Shown in pieces: positions 19,777 to 29,461 of a DNA stretch of 58,529 bases (position 1 is its first letter; each line of letters begins with the position of its first letter). Origin of the DNA: Fimbriiglobus sp. GTDB lineage: Bacteria > Planctomycetota > Planctomycetia > Gemmatales > Gemmataceae. The stretch spans positions 1 through 58,529 of the forward strand of contig JANYHV010000185.1 of the NCBI GenBank assembly GCA_025362195.1. Reading direction: 5' to 3'. The notes under the pieces are model-generated. The model had not been told where the DNA came from and did no database searches. It saw nothing but the letters and a program-made list of their open reading frames with translations. The translations under genes were made by a program, and so were the position numbers.

Positions 19777-20906
19777 GGACGAATCCCCTGGAAGTAGCGG
19801 AACTGCGCGTCGATCTGGTGGTCGAGGGTGAGGCCGGCGCGGACCAGGGCCGGCCCGGTGAGCGCCATGCCGGCGAGCCGCGTCCGGTCGGCAAGGAGCG
19901 CTGCGACGGCGGCCCGGAACGCGACCGGGTCGCCCGCCGGGACGACCAGGCCGACGGCCGCGGTCACCACGTCCGCGTGCCCGCCGACGGCCGTCACGAC
20001 CACCGGCAGCCCCGCGGCCATCGCTTCGAGAACGGCGAGCGTCAACCCTTCCGCGCGGGACGCGAGGACGAACAGGTCCGAGTCCGCGAGTAGGTCCGGC
20101 ACGTCGTCGCGCAGGCCGAGCAGGTGGATTTGTCCGGCGACGCCCGCCGCCGCGGCCTGCCGCACCACGGCGTCGCGGTCCGGGCCGTCCCCGGCGACGA
20201 CCAGGTGCCAGTCGGGGTGCGCGGCGAGTAAGGGCGCGAGTGCCGCGAGCAACACGTCGTACCCCTTGCGGGGGATCAGCGAACCGACGCACGTCAGGAC
20301 CGTGCCGCCCGCCGGGAGTCCCAATTCTTCCCGGAGCAGGCCGCGGCGGGCGGGCGGGGGCGGGGTGATGCCGTTGGGGATCACCGCGGCCCGCCCGCCC
20401 GGCCAGCCGCGGGCGACGGCCGCGAGTCGGCCCGCCTCCGCGAGCAGCACCATGCGGTCCACGGCCCAGCGTAAGAGCCGCACCCGGGAGAGCCGCCGCG
20501 CGACGCGGCCCGGCATGGCCATTTGCGAGTGCTGCACCCAAACCGTCGCGCGCGGGCCGATCCGCAAGGCCCGGGCCGCCAGGCTCGCGGCCACGACGCT
20601 GACCTCGCGGCAGAACTGGAAGGCGACCACGTCCCAAGGGCCACGCTCGCGGAGGGCGCGGTGGTAGGCCCGGACGAACGCCCAGGGCCGCTCGCGGCCC
20701 GCGGGGTCGCTCCAGGCGGGCGCGGCGAGCCAGGTCGCGCCGGCCGCGCGCAGGGCCGCCGCGACGGGCGGGATCGGTTCCCCGGCCAGGAGCAGCCCGT
20801 ACCGCACCCCGTCCCGGCGGCACCGGTCGGCCATCGCCACCAGGTACGCCTCGAACGCCCCGGCCTTCTTGGGGTCCAGGTCGCACACCATCAGGAGCGA
20901 CCGCAT
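19773..20906 (-). CDS. Glycosyltransferase family 4
   Basis: VGSLIPRKGYDVLLAALAPLLAAHPDWHLVVAGDGPDRDA...ASRAEGLTLAVLEAMAAGLPVVVTAVGGHADV. Confidence 0.93.
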   Translation of the reverse strand: MRSLLMVCDLDPKKAGAFEAYLVAMADRCRRDGVRYGLLLAGEPIPPVAAALRAAGATWLAAPAWSDPAGRERPWAFVRAYHRALRERGPWDVVAFQFCREVSVVAASLAARALRIGPRATVWVQHSQMAMPGRVARRLSRVRLLRWAVDRMVLLAEAGRLAAVARGWPGGRAAVIPNGITPPPPARRGLLREELGLPAGGTVLTCVGSLIPRKGYDVLLAALAPLLAAHPDWHLVVAGDGPDRDAVVRQAAAAGVAGQIHLLGLRDDVPDLLADSDLFVLASRAEGLTLAVLEAMAAGLPVVVTAVGGHADVVTAAVGLVVPAGDPVAFRAAVAALLADRTRLAGMALTGPALVRAGLTLDHQIDAQFRYFQGIRP

Positions 20907-21628
20907 CAGGTGACCCCGGCGGGCGGACGCCCGAGTTGCCGGACGACCCGCGCGGGGTTCCCGGCCGCGACCGAGTCCGGCGGGACGTTTTTGGTCACGA
21001 CCGACCCGGCCGCGACCACGGACCGCGCCCCGATGGTCACGCCCTTGAGCACCGTCACGCCGAACCCGAGCCAGACGTCGTCCTCGATCACGACCGGGGC
21101 GATGCCCTCGGGCGGCGTGGGCAGGCCGGCCCGCCGGTCGGCGGCGTCGATCGGGTGGCCGTCCTGATCGACGACGGTGCAGCCGGCGGCCAGGTAGCAG
21201 TGGCTGCCGATGCGGACCGACCGGGCCACGTTGAACCCGCACTTGTGGCCGATGAACGTCCGGTCGCCGACGACGAACTCCGGTCGCCCCCCGCCGCGGG
21301 TGTTGAACCCGATGGAAATCTGTCCCGAGATGTGCACGCCCCGCCCGAGCACGATCCGACCCGACCCGCCGAGGTACGGGAGTTCTTCCAGGCGCAGGCC
21401 CGGCCCGACCGACTCGCACTGGCTGCGGAACAGCGGCTCGTTCCAGAAGAACCGCCGCGCCCACACCCACCCCTCGCGGGCGGCGACGTACAGCCGGTAC
21501 AGCAGCCCGAAGACCGGCCGGGTGACGGCGTTGACCGGCAGGTGGGCGGTCGCGACCGCCTTGGCCGCCCGCTTGAGGGTGCCCCAGACCGGCCCCTCGC
21601 CGCGCCGCAGTTTCGCCCCGAAGCTCAT
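20906..21628 (-). CDS. Acyltransferase, left-handed beta-helix
   Basis: IVIEDDVWLGFGVTVLKGVTIGARSVVAAGSVVTKNVPPDSVAAGNPARVV. Confidence 0.92.
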   Translation of the reverse strand: MSFGAKLRRGEGPVWGTLKRAAKAVATAHLPVNAVTRPVFGLLYRLYVAAREGWVWARRFFWNEPLFRSQCESVGPGLRLEELPYLGGSGRIVLGRGVHISGQISIGFNTRGGGRPEFVVGDRTFIGHKCGFNVARSVRIGSHCYLAAGCTVVDQDGHPIDAADRRAGLPTPPEGIAPVVIEDDVWLGFGVTVLKGVTIGARSVVAAGSVVTKNVPPDSVAAGNPARVVRQLGRPPAGVT

Positions 21629-22551
21629 CGCCCGGCCCCCCGGCGGGTGAGGGCGTTCGCCGCGCACGCCGCGAGCAGGCGGAGGCGACCGAAGCGGACC
21701 CGGACGTCGGCCGCCGCGTACGGGAGCGGCCACCACGCGAACGACGCGACCGCCCGCCGCAACCCGCCCGCCGGCCGGCCCGCCGCGAAGAAGACGTAGG
21801 CCGACGCGTAACTCGCCAGCCCCAGGGCTTTGCGGCGGAACGCCCACCGGCCGGCCAGCGCGGGCGTGGCGAACGCCTTGTCCAGCACGACCCGCTCGAA
21901 GTGCTCCATCCGCTCCGGGTTCCGCGACATGCTCCCCGGCGTCACGCGGTAGTACGTCAACTCGGCCGCCACGACCGCGACGGGGGACTTCGCGCCGACG
22001 CGGATCCAGAAGTCGCGGTCTTCGACGGACCGCAGCCCCGCGTCGAAGCCCCCGACGGCCGCGGCGCACGCCGCGCGGAACACGGCACTGCTGGGCGAGA
22101 ACGGCGACCGCAGCACCAACTCGTCCAGCGCGACCGGGCGGACCGCGGGGTCGCCTTCGACGGCGGGCCACATGCGCGCCGGGTCGCTGAAGTGGTGCGT
22201 TCCCGCCAGGCCGACGCCGGGGTTGGCGCTCAGGTGTCGCAGTTGCAGTTCGAGCTTGCGCGGGTGGAAGGCGTCGTCCGAGTCGAGCAGCGCGATGAAC
22301 TCCCCGGTCGCCGCGGCGATGCCGGCGTTGCGGGCCGCCGACAGCCCCTGGTTCGCCTGGCGGACGACGCGGATGCGGTCCCCGTACGCGGCCAGCCGCG
22401 CGGGGGTGTCGTCGGTCGAGCCGTCGTCCACGACCACGACTTCGACGGCCGGATAAGTTTGCGCGAGCGCGCTGTCGATGGCCTGGCCCACGTAGGCCCC
22501 GTAGTTGTAAGTGGGGATGACCACGGTCACCAGCGGCAGCGGGTCGCTCAT
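21625..22551 (-). CDS. Glycosyltransferase family 2
   Basis: LVTVVIPTYNYGAYVGQAIDSALAQTYPAVEVVVVDDGSTDDT. Confidence 0.95.
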   Translation of the reverse strand: MSDPLPLVTVVIPTYNYGAYVGQAIDSALAQTYPAVEVVVVDDGSTDDTPARLAAYGDRIRVVRQANQGLSAARNAGIAAATGEFIALLDSDDAFHPRKLELQLRHLSANPGVGLAGTHHFSDPARMWPAVEGDPAVRPVALDELVLRSPFSPSSAVFRAACAAAVGGFDAGLRSVEDRDFWIRVGAKSPVAVVAAELTYYRVTPGSMSRNPERMEHFERVVLDKAFATPALAGRWAFRRKALGLASYASAYVFFAAGRPAGGLRRAVASFAWWPLPYAAADVRVRFGRLRLLAACAANALTRRGAGR

Positions 22552-23750
22552 CGGTTGCGGCGGCCACTTCGGGTGACGACTTCGGCGTACAGTTCGGCCA
22601 TTCTATTGGCCATCCGTTCGACGGCGAACTCCTTTTCCGCCCGCGCCCGGCCCGCCGCGGCGAGTGTGGCCCGCAGGCCGTCGTCGGTCAGCAATCGGAC
22701 GACGGCGGCGGCCAACGCGCCGGGGTCCTCCGGGGGGACGAGCCAGCCCGACGTGCCGTGTTCGACCACCTCTGGGATGCCCCCGGCCGTCGTGCCGATC
22801 ACCGGCGTGCCCCACCGCATCGCTTCGAGGAAGATCAGCCCGAACGACTCGTACCGCGACGGGGCGACGAACAGGTCGGCCCGCTGCAGCCAGGCGTCCA
22901 CCTCGGGTTGCGGCAGTCGGCCGGCGAGGGTCACGGCGGCGCGGACCTCCGGCGGGAAGTCCTGGGCCAGGTACTCCGCGTGGGTGCGGTTGCCGGGACA
23001 GTGCGGGCGGTCGCCGCCGATGAGGACGAACCGGGCGTCCGGCACCGCCGCCAGCACGCGCGGGACCGCCTGGAGCAGTTCGACTGTCCCCTTGCGGTGT
23101 TCGAGCCGGCCGAGGGAGACGACCGTCGGCGGCCCCGGCACTCGCGGCGGCCGCACCCACCCGGGGGCCATCTCGATGCCGAGCGGGACCAGCCGGACGG
23201 CGTCCTCGGCCAGGCCCGTTTCGGTGCACATCTCCCGGCGGTGTGCGGCCGAGTGCGTGACCACCGCGTCGGCGGCGTGGCCGATGGCGCGCTCCCGCCA
23301 GTTGTTCCAGGCGTGCCACCGGGACGTGGCCGTGTCGTCGATCCGCTGCGACTCGACGGACGACGTGTACAAGCGGACCACCGTCGGCGTGCGGGCCAGC
23401 CGCGCGGACAGCAACCCGTACCCCTCCCAGTTGGGGAATTCGACCACGTCGAGGCGGTGGTCCCGGACGAGCCGCCGCACCGCCCGGCCGACGCGCCAAC
23501 AGGCCCCGGCCCCCGGCACGAGTTTGTCGAGGCCGGGCAGGTGCCGCGTCGAGGTGAAGTGGACGGCGACGGGGCCGTCGGCGGTGTCCGGCCGGTCGCC
23601 GGGGGTGAGGGCGTGGACCTCGTGGCCGAGGGCGGACAGGCCGAGGCCGAGGGTCCGGGTGTACGAGCCGATGCCGCCCTCGCCGGTCAGGCCGGGGTAG
23701 TTCGGGGTGAACAGGCCGATGCGCAGCGGTGGTGAGGGTCGGGGCGTCAT
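22548..23750 (-). CDS. Glycosyltransferase family 4
   Basis: IGLFTPNYPGLTGEGGIGSYTRTLGLGL...APSRYESFGLIFLEAMRWGTPVIGTTAGGIPEV. Confidence 0.94.
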   Translation of the reverse strand: MTPRPSPPLRIGLFTPNYPGLTGEGGIGSYTRTLGLGLSALGHEVHALTPGDRPDTADGPVAVHFTSTRHLPGLDKLVPGAGACWRVGRAVRRLVRDHRLDVVEFPNWEGYGLLSARLARTPTVVRLYTSSVESQRIDDTATSRWHAWNNWRERAIGHAADAVVTHSAAHRREMCTETGLAEDAVRLVPLGIEMAPGWVRPPRVPGPPTVVSLGRLEHRKGTVELLQAVPRVLAAVPDARFVLIGGDRPHCPGNRTHAEYLAQDFPPEVRAAVTLAGRLPQPEVDAWLQRADLFVAPSRYESFGLIFLEAMRWGTPVIGTTAGGIPEVVEHGTSGWLVPPEDPGALAAAVVRLLTDDGLRATLAAAGRARAEKEFAVERMANRMAELYAEVVTRSGRRNR

Positions 23751-24337
23751 TTCTTCCGCGCGACGGTGATCGTGTCGATGGACGGGCCGACCAGATCGGG
23801 GTGCCGTCCGAGCAGCCGCATGATCGCCTGCTTGGCGATGTACCGCGTCGAGCGGCGGACCGGCTCGGAAGATTCGGCGAGCGACTCCAGGGACTCGGAC
23901 ACCGACAGCTCGGCGTCGAGGCCGGCGTGCGCGCACAGCGTCCGCATCCCCTCGGGGTGGATCCGCCAGCAGTCGACGGGGGCCTCGTGGTACTCCCAAC
24001 TGACCGGGTTGACGGTGACGACGAGGCCGCCCGGCTTGCAAACGCGCGCGACCTCTGCCATCCAGTCCCAGACGCGCTTGACGTGTTCGATGACCTGCCC
24101 GGAAAGGACGATGTCGTACGTGCCGTCCGGGATCGGAAAGGAGTAGTCGCCGGTCGCTCGGTAGGTCAGCGTCGGCGACTCGTACACGTCCAGGGTGTGC
24201 CACACGATCGAGGGGTCGTTCACGCACTTGGCGTAGGTCGAGGGGACGCCGTCCGGGCCGATCTCCAGCACCTTCAGGTTCGGCGTGAAGCGGGACTTGG
24301 CGTGCTTCTCGAAGAGCAATCGGCTGTTGGCGTGCAT
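23747..24337 (-). CDS. Class I SAM-dependent methyltransferase
   Basis: VLEIGPDG...YDIVLSGQVIEHVKRVWDWMAEVARVCKPGGLVV. Confidence 0.92.
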   Translation of the reverse strand: MHANSRLLFEKHAKSRFTPNLKVLEIGPDGVPSTYAKCVNDPSIVWHTLDVYESPTLTYRATGDYSFPIPDGTYDIVLSGQVIEHVKRVWDWMAEVARVCKPGGLVVTVNPVSWEYHEAPVDCWRIHPEGMRTLCAHAGLDAELSVSESLESLAESSEPVRRSTRYIAKQAIMRLLGRHPDLVGPSIDTITVARKK

Positions 24338-24358
24338 GAGCGGTGTCCTGGGGAGCGG

Positions 24359-25621
24359 TTAGAGGCCGGCGGTGAGTGCGGCGACGGTCCGGGCGATTAA
24401 CGCGGGCTCGTGGAAGTGCGCGACGACGCGGTCCCGGGCGGCCGCTCCGGTCGTGGCCCGGAGTTCCGCCGAGCGCAACAACCCGGCCATGGCGGTCGCC
24501 AGGGCGGGCGGGTTTCGCGGCGGGACGACGGACCCGGTGCGGCCGTCTTCGATCAGTTCGCTCACCCCGCCGACGGCCGTCGCCACGCACGGCAGCCCGA
24601 CCGACATCGCTTCCAACAGGGCGTAGGGCAGGGCCTCGCAGACCGACGGGAGGGCGAACAGGTCGAACGATTGCAGCAGGGGCAGGATGTCCGACCGCTG
24701 GCCGAGGAAGACGACCCGGTCGGCGACCCCGAGGGCGGCGGCGAGGGCTTTCAGCGCGGCGTCGAGTTCGCCCGACCCGACGATCACGGCGACGTGCGGC
24801 GGTAGCCCTGCGGGCAGCAGCGCTACCGCCCGCAGGAGGTACTCTTGGCCCTTGTGTTCGTGTAGTCGGCCGACGGTGCCGAGGAGCAGTCGCCCGTCGT
24901 CCGGCAAGCCGGTCGCGGCCCGCGCCGCCGCATGGCTGAGGGTGCGGACGTAGACATCGCTGTCGATCCCGTTGGGGATGGCGACGAGCCGGGCCGGGCC
25001 GACGTGGGTCCGGCGGAGGCGGTCGCGCCGGGTCGCCTCGCTGGCCGCGATGCCAAGGCTCAGGCACCGGTCCGTCGCCATTTCCGTCAGCCGCCGGCCG
25101 GGGTTGTCGCGGACCTCCGGCGGCAGGTATGTCGAATCGACCTGGAACGTGTACACGACGCGGGGCACCCCGGCGAACCGGGCCGCGAGGACCGCCGGGT
25201 CGGCGTCGGTCTCGTAAGTGTGAACGACATCGAACCCGCGGCCCCGGAAGAGGCGTGCGACGGACCACGCCGACCGGACGAACCCGGCCACGCGCAACGC
25301 CGACCCGGGGACGAGCCGCCGGGGGAATCGCGCCCCCCGGCCGGCGACCGGCGGCGGACTCGCGCCCGGCGGCCCCGCCGCGCCGGCCGCGCCCGCGGGG
25401 ACGCCGGAATACGGGTGGACGGGGACGACTATGACGCCGGGGTGCAGCCGGAACGGCCGGTTCGGGTGGCAGAACAGCGTCACGTCGAAGCGGTCCGGCG
25501 TCAGCCCGTCGAGGACCCCCTGGACGTAGCGGTACAGCCCGCCCAGCCCCGGCGTGAACGGGTCGTACACGGCGACGCGCAGGCGGCGCGCGACTTCCGG
25601 CCGGGCGGGCGGGGGCGTCAT
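24359..25621 (-). CDS. Glycosyltransferase family 4
   Basis: LGTVGRLHEHKGQEYLLRAVALL...FALPSVCEALPYALLEAMSVGLPCVATAVGGVSEL. Confidence 0.93.
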   Translation of the reverse strand: MTPPPARPEVARRLRVAVYDPFTPGLGGLYRYVQGVLDGLTPDRFDVTLFCHPNRPFRLHPGVIVVPVHPYSGVPAGAAGAAGPPGASPPPVAGRGARFPRRLVPGSALRVAGFVRSAWSVARLFRGRGFDVVHTYETDADPAVLAARFAGVPRVVYTFQVDSTYLPPEVRDNPGRRLTEMATDRCLSLGIAASEATRRDRLRRTHVGPARLVAIPNGIDSDVYVRTLSHAAARAATGLPDDGRLLLGTVGRLHEHKGQEYLLRAVALLPAGLPPHVAVIVGSGELDAALKALAAALGVADRVVFLGQRSDILPLLQSFDLFALPSVCEALPYALLEAMSVGLPCVATAVGGVSELIEDGRTGSVVPPRNPPALATAMAGLLRSAELRATTGAAARDRVVAHFHEPALIARTVAALTAGL

Positions 25622-26418
25622 CCGACCCCCCGGACCGCGGCGCGGGTCGCCAGGACGGTGTGCGGGAAGGAGTCGTTCACCGCGAAGCCGTGCCGCCCGA
25701 CGACCGCGTCGAACCCGCTCTCCGCCCGGCTCGCCCCGTGGAACTCGATGGCGATGGTCCCGACGCGGTCCAGCCAGGACGTGTCCCCCGTGAATAGCTG
25801 CCGCTCGGCCCCCTCGATATCGACCTTCAAGAGGTCGATGCGCGACAGTCCGTGCCGGTCGCACAAATCGTCTACCGTCACCCCGGGGACCGTGTCCCCG
25901 CCGGCGGCGTCGCCCTCCGAGACGCTGACGCAGTCGTAACGCCGGTCGCCGCCGACTGCGCCGACGTGGAGGGACGCGGACCGGCCCCAGACGGCGGCGC
26001 GGACGGCCCGCCCGCGGTCGCCCGGAACGGCCGCCAAATTTCGCTCCAGGAGCGCGAACGTCTCGGCGTTCGGTTCGACGGCCAGCACCCGGGCCGCCGG
26101 ATACGCGGCGAGGAAGTACCGGCTCGCCAACCCGATGTTCGCCCCCAGATCGACGACCTGCCGGCACTCCTTCACGGTGTCGACCACCGGGCGGTAGACT
26201 TCCGCCTCGACGACCTCCTCGAAGGTCACGATGTCGGACCCCTCCTCGCGGAACCAGAGCGGCCCGCGAATCGGCCGGAGCATGTCGAGCGCGACCAGCC
26301 CCCCCGACCGGGCGTGGCCGGCCCGCGCGCGGATCAGGAAGTCCCGGTAGCGGAGGGCCGAGCGGACCGACATGCGCCCGAACTGCCGTCGCGCAAACTG
26401 CAAGTTCCAGGACGACAT
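25618..26418 (-). CDS. FkbM family methyltransferase
   Basis: VVDLGANIGLASRYFLAAYPAARVLAVEPNAETFALLERNL...IDLLKVDIEGAE. Confidence 0.93.
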   Translation of the reverse strand: MSSWNLQFARRQFGRMSVRSALRYRDFLIRARAGHARSGGLVALDMLRPIRGPLWFREEGSDIVTFEEVVEAEVYRPVVDTVKECRQVVDLGANIGLASRYFLAAYPAARVLAVEPNAETFALLERNLAAVPGDRGRAVRAAVWGRSASLHVGAVGGDRRYDCVSVSEGDAAGGDTVPGVTVDDLCDRHGLSRIDLLKVDIEGAERQLFTGDTSWLDRVGTIAIEFHGASRAESGFDAVVGRHGFAVNDSFPHTVLATRAAVRGVG

Positions 26419-26506
26419 TCGGGTGACCTCGCGTCGGACAGACGGCTCGGGGCGGGTGACGGGTTCGGGATTCGGACGCCGGCCGGTTCGGCGGCACGCA
26501 CTCGAC

Positions 26507-27451
26507 TCAGGCGGGGGATCGCTTCGGCCGGTCGGCCAGCCAGGCTTCCCGGAGGTGACCGCTCATCCGCGCTGACATGATGTACGCCCGGACCCACCGC
26601 CGGGAGTGGAACGGCCAGAGGCAGTACTTGATCAGGGTCGATTCGACGTACTGCCGGAGGACCCACCGGGGCCACCCCAAGAAGAGCGGGCCTGTGTGCC
26701 GGACCGGCTTTTCGACCATCTTGATGGCGAGGCGGCCTTCGCCCATGAAGGTCGAGCGGACGAAGTCGCGCGAGATCGCCTCGGTGCGGATGTAGTGGCG
26801 GACGGCCGCCGTGCCGACCCAGTACGCCGTGTGGCCGTCGGCGACGGCCCGCATGTAGAAGTCGATCTCCTCGCCGCCCACCCGCCCGGTGCCGACGCGG
26901 CCGAGGCTCGTGTCGAACGGGTAACGGCGCAGCACGGCCGTCCGGACCGCCATGTTCCCGCTCAACACGCTCTCAGTCGGCCCCAGCTGCCGGTTCGGCC
27001 CAGGGCGGCGGAGGCGACCGTAGGCGCACGCCAGCAGGTCGAGGTTGTCCGCGATCCAGGCCGGCGGCGGCGTCTCGAACTCCGGCTCGATCGTCCCCCC
27101 GAAGATCGCCGCCTGCGGGTTCGCCTGGGCGGCCGACCAGTACTCGGTGAGGACATCGGCGGCCGGCCGACAGTCGTCGTCCAGGAAGACGAACAGGTCC
27201 CCCGCGGCCGCCCCGACGGCCGCGTTCCGGGCGAACGCCACGCCCTGCCGCGGCTCGTGGACGTACCGGACCGGCAATTTCCCGTCGTACGACCGGACCA
27301 CGGCCGCCGTGTCGTCGGGGGAGTTGTTATCGACGACGACGACTTCCCACCGGACGCCCGGCGGGACGGCGAGTTCCGCCACCCGGCGCAGCGTCCCGTC
27401 GAGGACGCGACTCCGGTTCCAGGTGCAAATGGCGAGGGTGAGGTCGATCAT
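26507..27451 (-). CDS. Glycosyltransferase family 2
   Basis: LTLAICTWNRSRVLDGTLRRV...VVVVDNNSPDDTAAVV...FVFLDDDCRP. Confidence 0.94.
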   Translation of the reverse strand: MIDLTLAICTWNRSRVLDGTLRRVAELAVPPGVRWEVVVVDNNSPDDTAAVVRSYDGKLPVRYVHEPRQGVAFARNAAVGAAAGDLFVFLDDDCRPAADVLTEYWSAAQANPQAAIFGGTIEPEFETPPPAWIADNLDLLACAYGRLRRPGPNRQLGPTESVLSGNMAVRTAVLRRYPFDTSLGRVGTGRVGGEEIDFYMRAVADGHTAYWVGTAAVRHYIRTEAISRDFVRSTFMGEGRLAIKMVEKPVRHTGPLFLGWPRWVLRQYVESTLIKYCLWPFHSRRWVRAYIMSARMSGHLREAWLADRPKRSPA

Positions 27452-27470
27452 GAGGGAGCGAACCACGATT

Positions 27471-28142
27471 TCAAGACGGCCGATTGCCACCGGTACGCGA
27501 CCGGAGCATTCGGGGGAGCCAACGGCGAAAACACTTCAAGAGCGACCGACCCGTGTTTTCAAAGAGGACGGGAAAATGAGCGATCCGTGCGGCCGCCGGT
27601 GCATCCGTGACACCTCGGAACACGCCCATAAACGTGGCCCGAATCTCGTGGACTTCTCCCCCGAGGGCGAGAAAGTCCTTCGGCGTCCAAACGCTCCTGT
27701 GCGTTTCGGCATCGTTCCCGAACACTGCCCCTTGCGGATAGTTCCCGTTCGGAGTCGTCACAATCACCCATTCCGCCTTCGACCGCGCGAGTCGGAGGAG
27801 TGACTCGGCCTCGCCCCGATCAAAGTGTTCGATCACATCGCAGATGAGTACGAGTCCGTACTTCTCGCTAGTCGTTCGGAGAAAATCGCGAGCGTCGCCC
27901 ATGTAAACGTGATCGTAATAGTAGTCCCAGATCGGATTGCGATAAGGCTCGAAGAGTTCGACGCCATCGATCCTGGTTTTCCATTCGCCTCTGGTCAGCC
28001 GTTCCTGTCCAATATCTAACAATTGCCGGATTTGGAGGCCATACTGACCCATCCCGACCCCGAGATCGAGTACAGAATCCGGATGAATTTCGCCCACGAC
28101 TTCTAAAACCCAAGGGAGTGCCCAATAGTCGCTCTGAGGCAT
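27471..28142 (-). CDS. Class I SAM-dependent methyltransferase
   Basis: SVLDLGVGMGQYGLQ...GLVLICDVIEHFDRGEAESLLRLA. Confidence 0.85.
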   Translation of the reverse strand: MPQSDYWALPWVLEVVGEIHPDSVLDLGVGMGQYGLQIRQLLDIGQERLTRGEWKTRIDGVELFEPYRNPIWDYYYDHVYMGDARDFLRTTSEKYGLVLICDVIEHFDRGEAESLLRLARSKAEWVIVTTPNGNYPQGAVFGNDAETHRSVWTPKDFLALGGEVHEIRATFMGVFRGVTDAPAAARIAHFPVLFENTGRSLLKCFRRWLPRMLRSRTGGNRPS

Positions 28143-28145
28143 GAA

Positions 28146-29435
28146 CTAGGCACTCCGCATGGAAGAAAGTGTGGTGCAATCGTACTGAACTGCGATGGAG
28201 CCGTGACGATCAGCCCTGGGCAACCGATAATCCGCGACATCCGGGAAGAACGAACCGGGATTGACATCGAAAATGAGTGCGTCTTGCACGACATCCTGTT
28301 CGTCATTCGCAGTCCCACACCACAAGTCCAATCGATACCTGCCCGCGAGCAACGGCAAGCGATCAAAGGAAAACTGCACCCGCGTCGATTTGGCACCGAT
28401 CTCAGGGCTACAGCCGATGAAATGGCTGGCCAGAGTGGTCAGGCAAGCACCATAATTGTCGCGGATCACAATGGCGACATCGACCTTGGTCGCCCGACCG
28501 GGTGTCAGTCGGCTCAATTCGACAATAAACTGAGCCGGCTCACCTGTCAGGATATTTGGGCCACTCCCATTGGCTTCGGCCGCATGAATTTTGGCGAATC
28601 GGTAGTCACCGAGGCCGCGCCTATCTGTTCGGGTGGCTAAATCTTGACCGAGAGTGCGAGTGGAGTCCGGGAGCATTCGCAAAATTGCATCTTGCGAAGG
28701 ACCTGAATAGACGACTCGCCCACGTTCGATGACACAAGCCCGTCGGCACAACATCCGAATCACGGGCATGTTGTGGCTTACGAAGAGCACCGTCTTGCCG
28801 TCGCGTGCGGCAGTGCCCATTTTGTCCAGGCACTTCTGCTGGAACCCCGCATCCCCCACGGCCAGCACCTCATCGACGATGAGGATTTCGGGTTCGAGGT
28901 GCGCGGCCACGGCGAAGGCGAGCCGCACGTACATGCCGCTGCTGTAACGCTTCACGGGGGTGTCCAGGAACCGCTCGACCTCGGCGAAGGCGACGATCTC
29001 GTCGAACTTCTTCGCGATCTCCCGACGCGACATCCCCAGAATCGACCCGTTCAGGTAGACGTTCTCCCGGCCCGTCAACTCTGGGTGGAAGCCGGTGCCG
29101 ACCTCAAGCAGACTGCCCACCCGGCCGTTCAGCGTCACCCGGCCGGTCGTCGGCTTGGTGATGCGGCTGAGGATTTTCAGCAGCGTCGACTTGCCCGCGC
29201 CGTTGCGGCCGATGATGCCGACGACCTCGCCTGGCTGCACCTCGAAGTCGACGCCCTTCAAGGCCCAGAAGTCCTCGGCGGGATCGGGCGGGGCGAAGCC
29301 CTTGCGCGCCCAGCGCAGCGGTGCCCCGGCGGCGTGCATCACCGTCTCGCGGAGGGTGGCGTAGTTCGCCCGCTCGCCCCGGTTGGAGACGCGGTACAGC
29401 TTGCCCAAGTTTTCGACGCGGATCGCCGGTTCCAT
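28146..29435 (-). CDS. ABC transporter ATP-binding protein, Wzt-like polysaccharide export, with C-terminal substrate-recognition domain
   Basis: GRNGAGKSTLLKILSR Walker A, YSSGMYVRLAFAVAAHLEPEILIVDEVLAVGD; about 150 aa C-terminal extension. Confidence 0.93.
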   Translation of the reverse strand: MEPAIRVENLGKLYRVSNRGERANYATLRETVMHAAGAPLRWARKGFAPPDPAEDFWALKGVDFEVQPGEVVGIIGRNGAGKSTLLKILSRITKPTTGRVTLNGRVGSLLEVGTGFHPELTGRENVYLNGSILGMSRREIAKKFDEIVAFAEVERFLDTPVKRYSSGMYVRLAFAVAAHLEPEILIVDEVLAVGDAGFQQKCLDKMGTAARDGKTVLFVSHNMPVIRMLCRRACVIERGRVVYSGPSQDAILRMLPDSTRTLGQDLATRTDRRGLGDYRFAKIHAAEANGSGPNILTGEPAQFIVELSRLTPGRATKVDVAIVIRDNYGACLTTLASHFIGCSPEIGAKSTRVQFSFDRLPLLAGRYRLDLWCGTANDEQDVVQDALIFDVNPGSFFPDVADYRLPRADRHGSIAVQYDCTTLSSMRSA

Positions 29436-29461
29436 ACGCTCGTTCGGTGCCCCGTAGCAGG

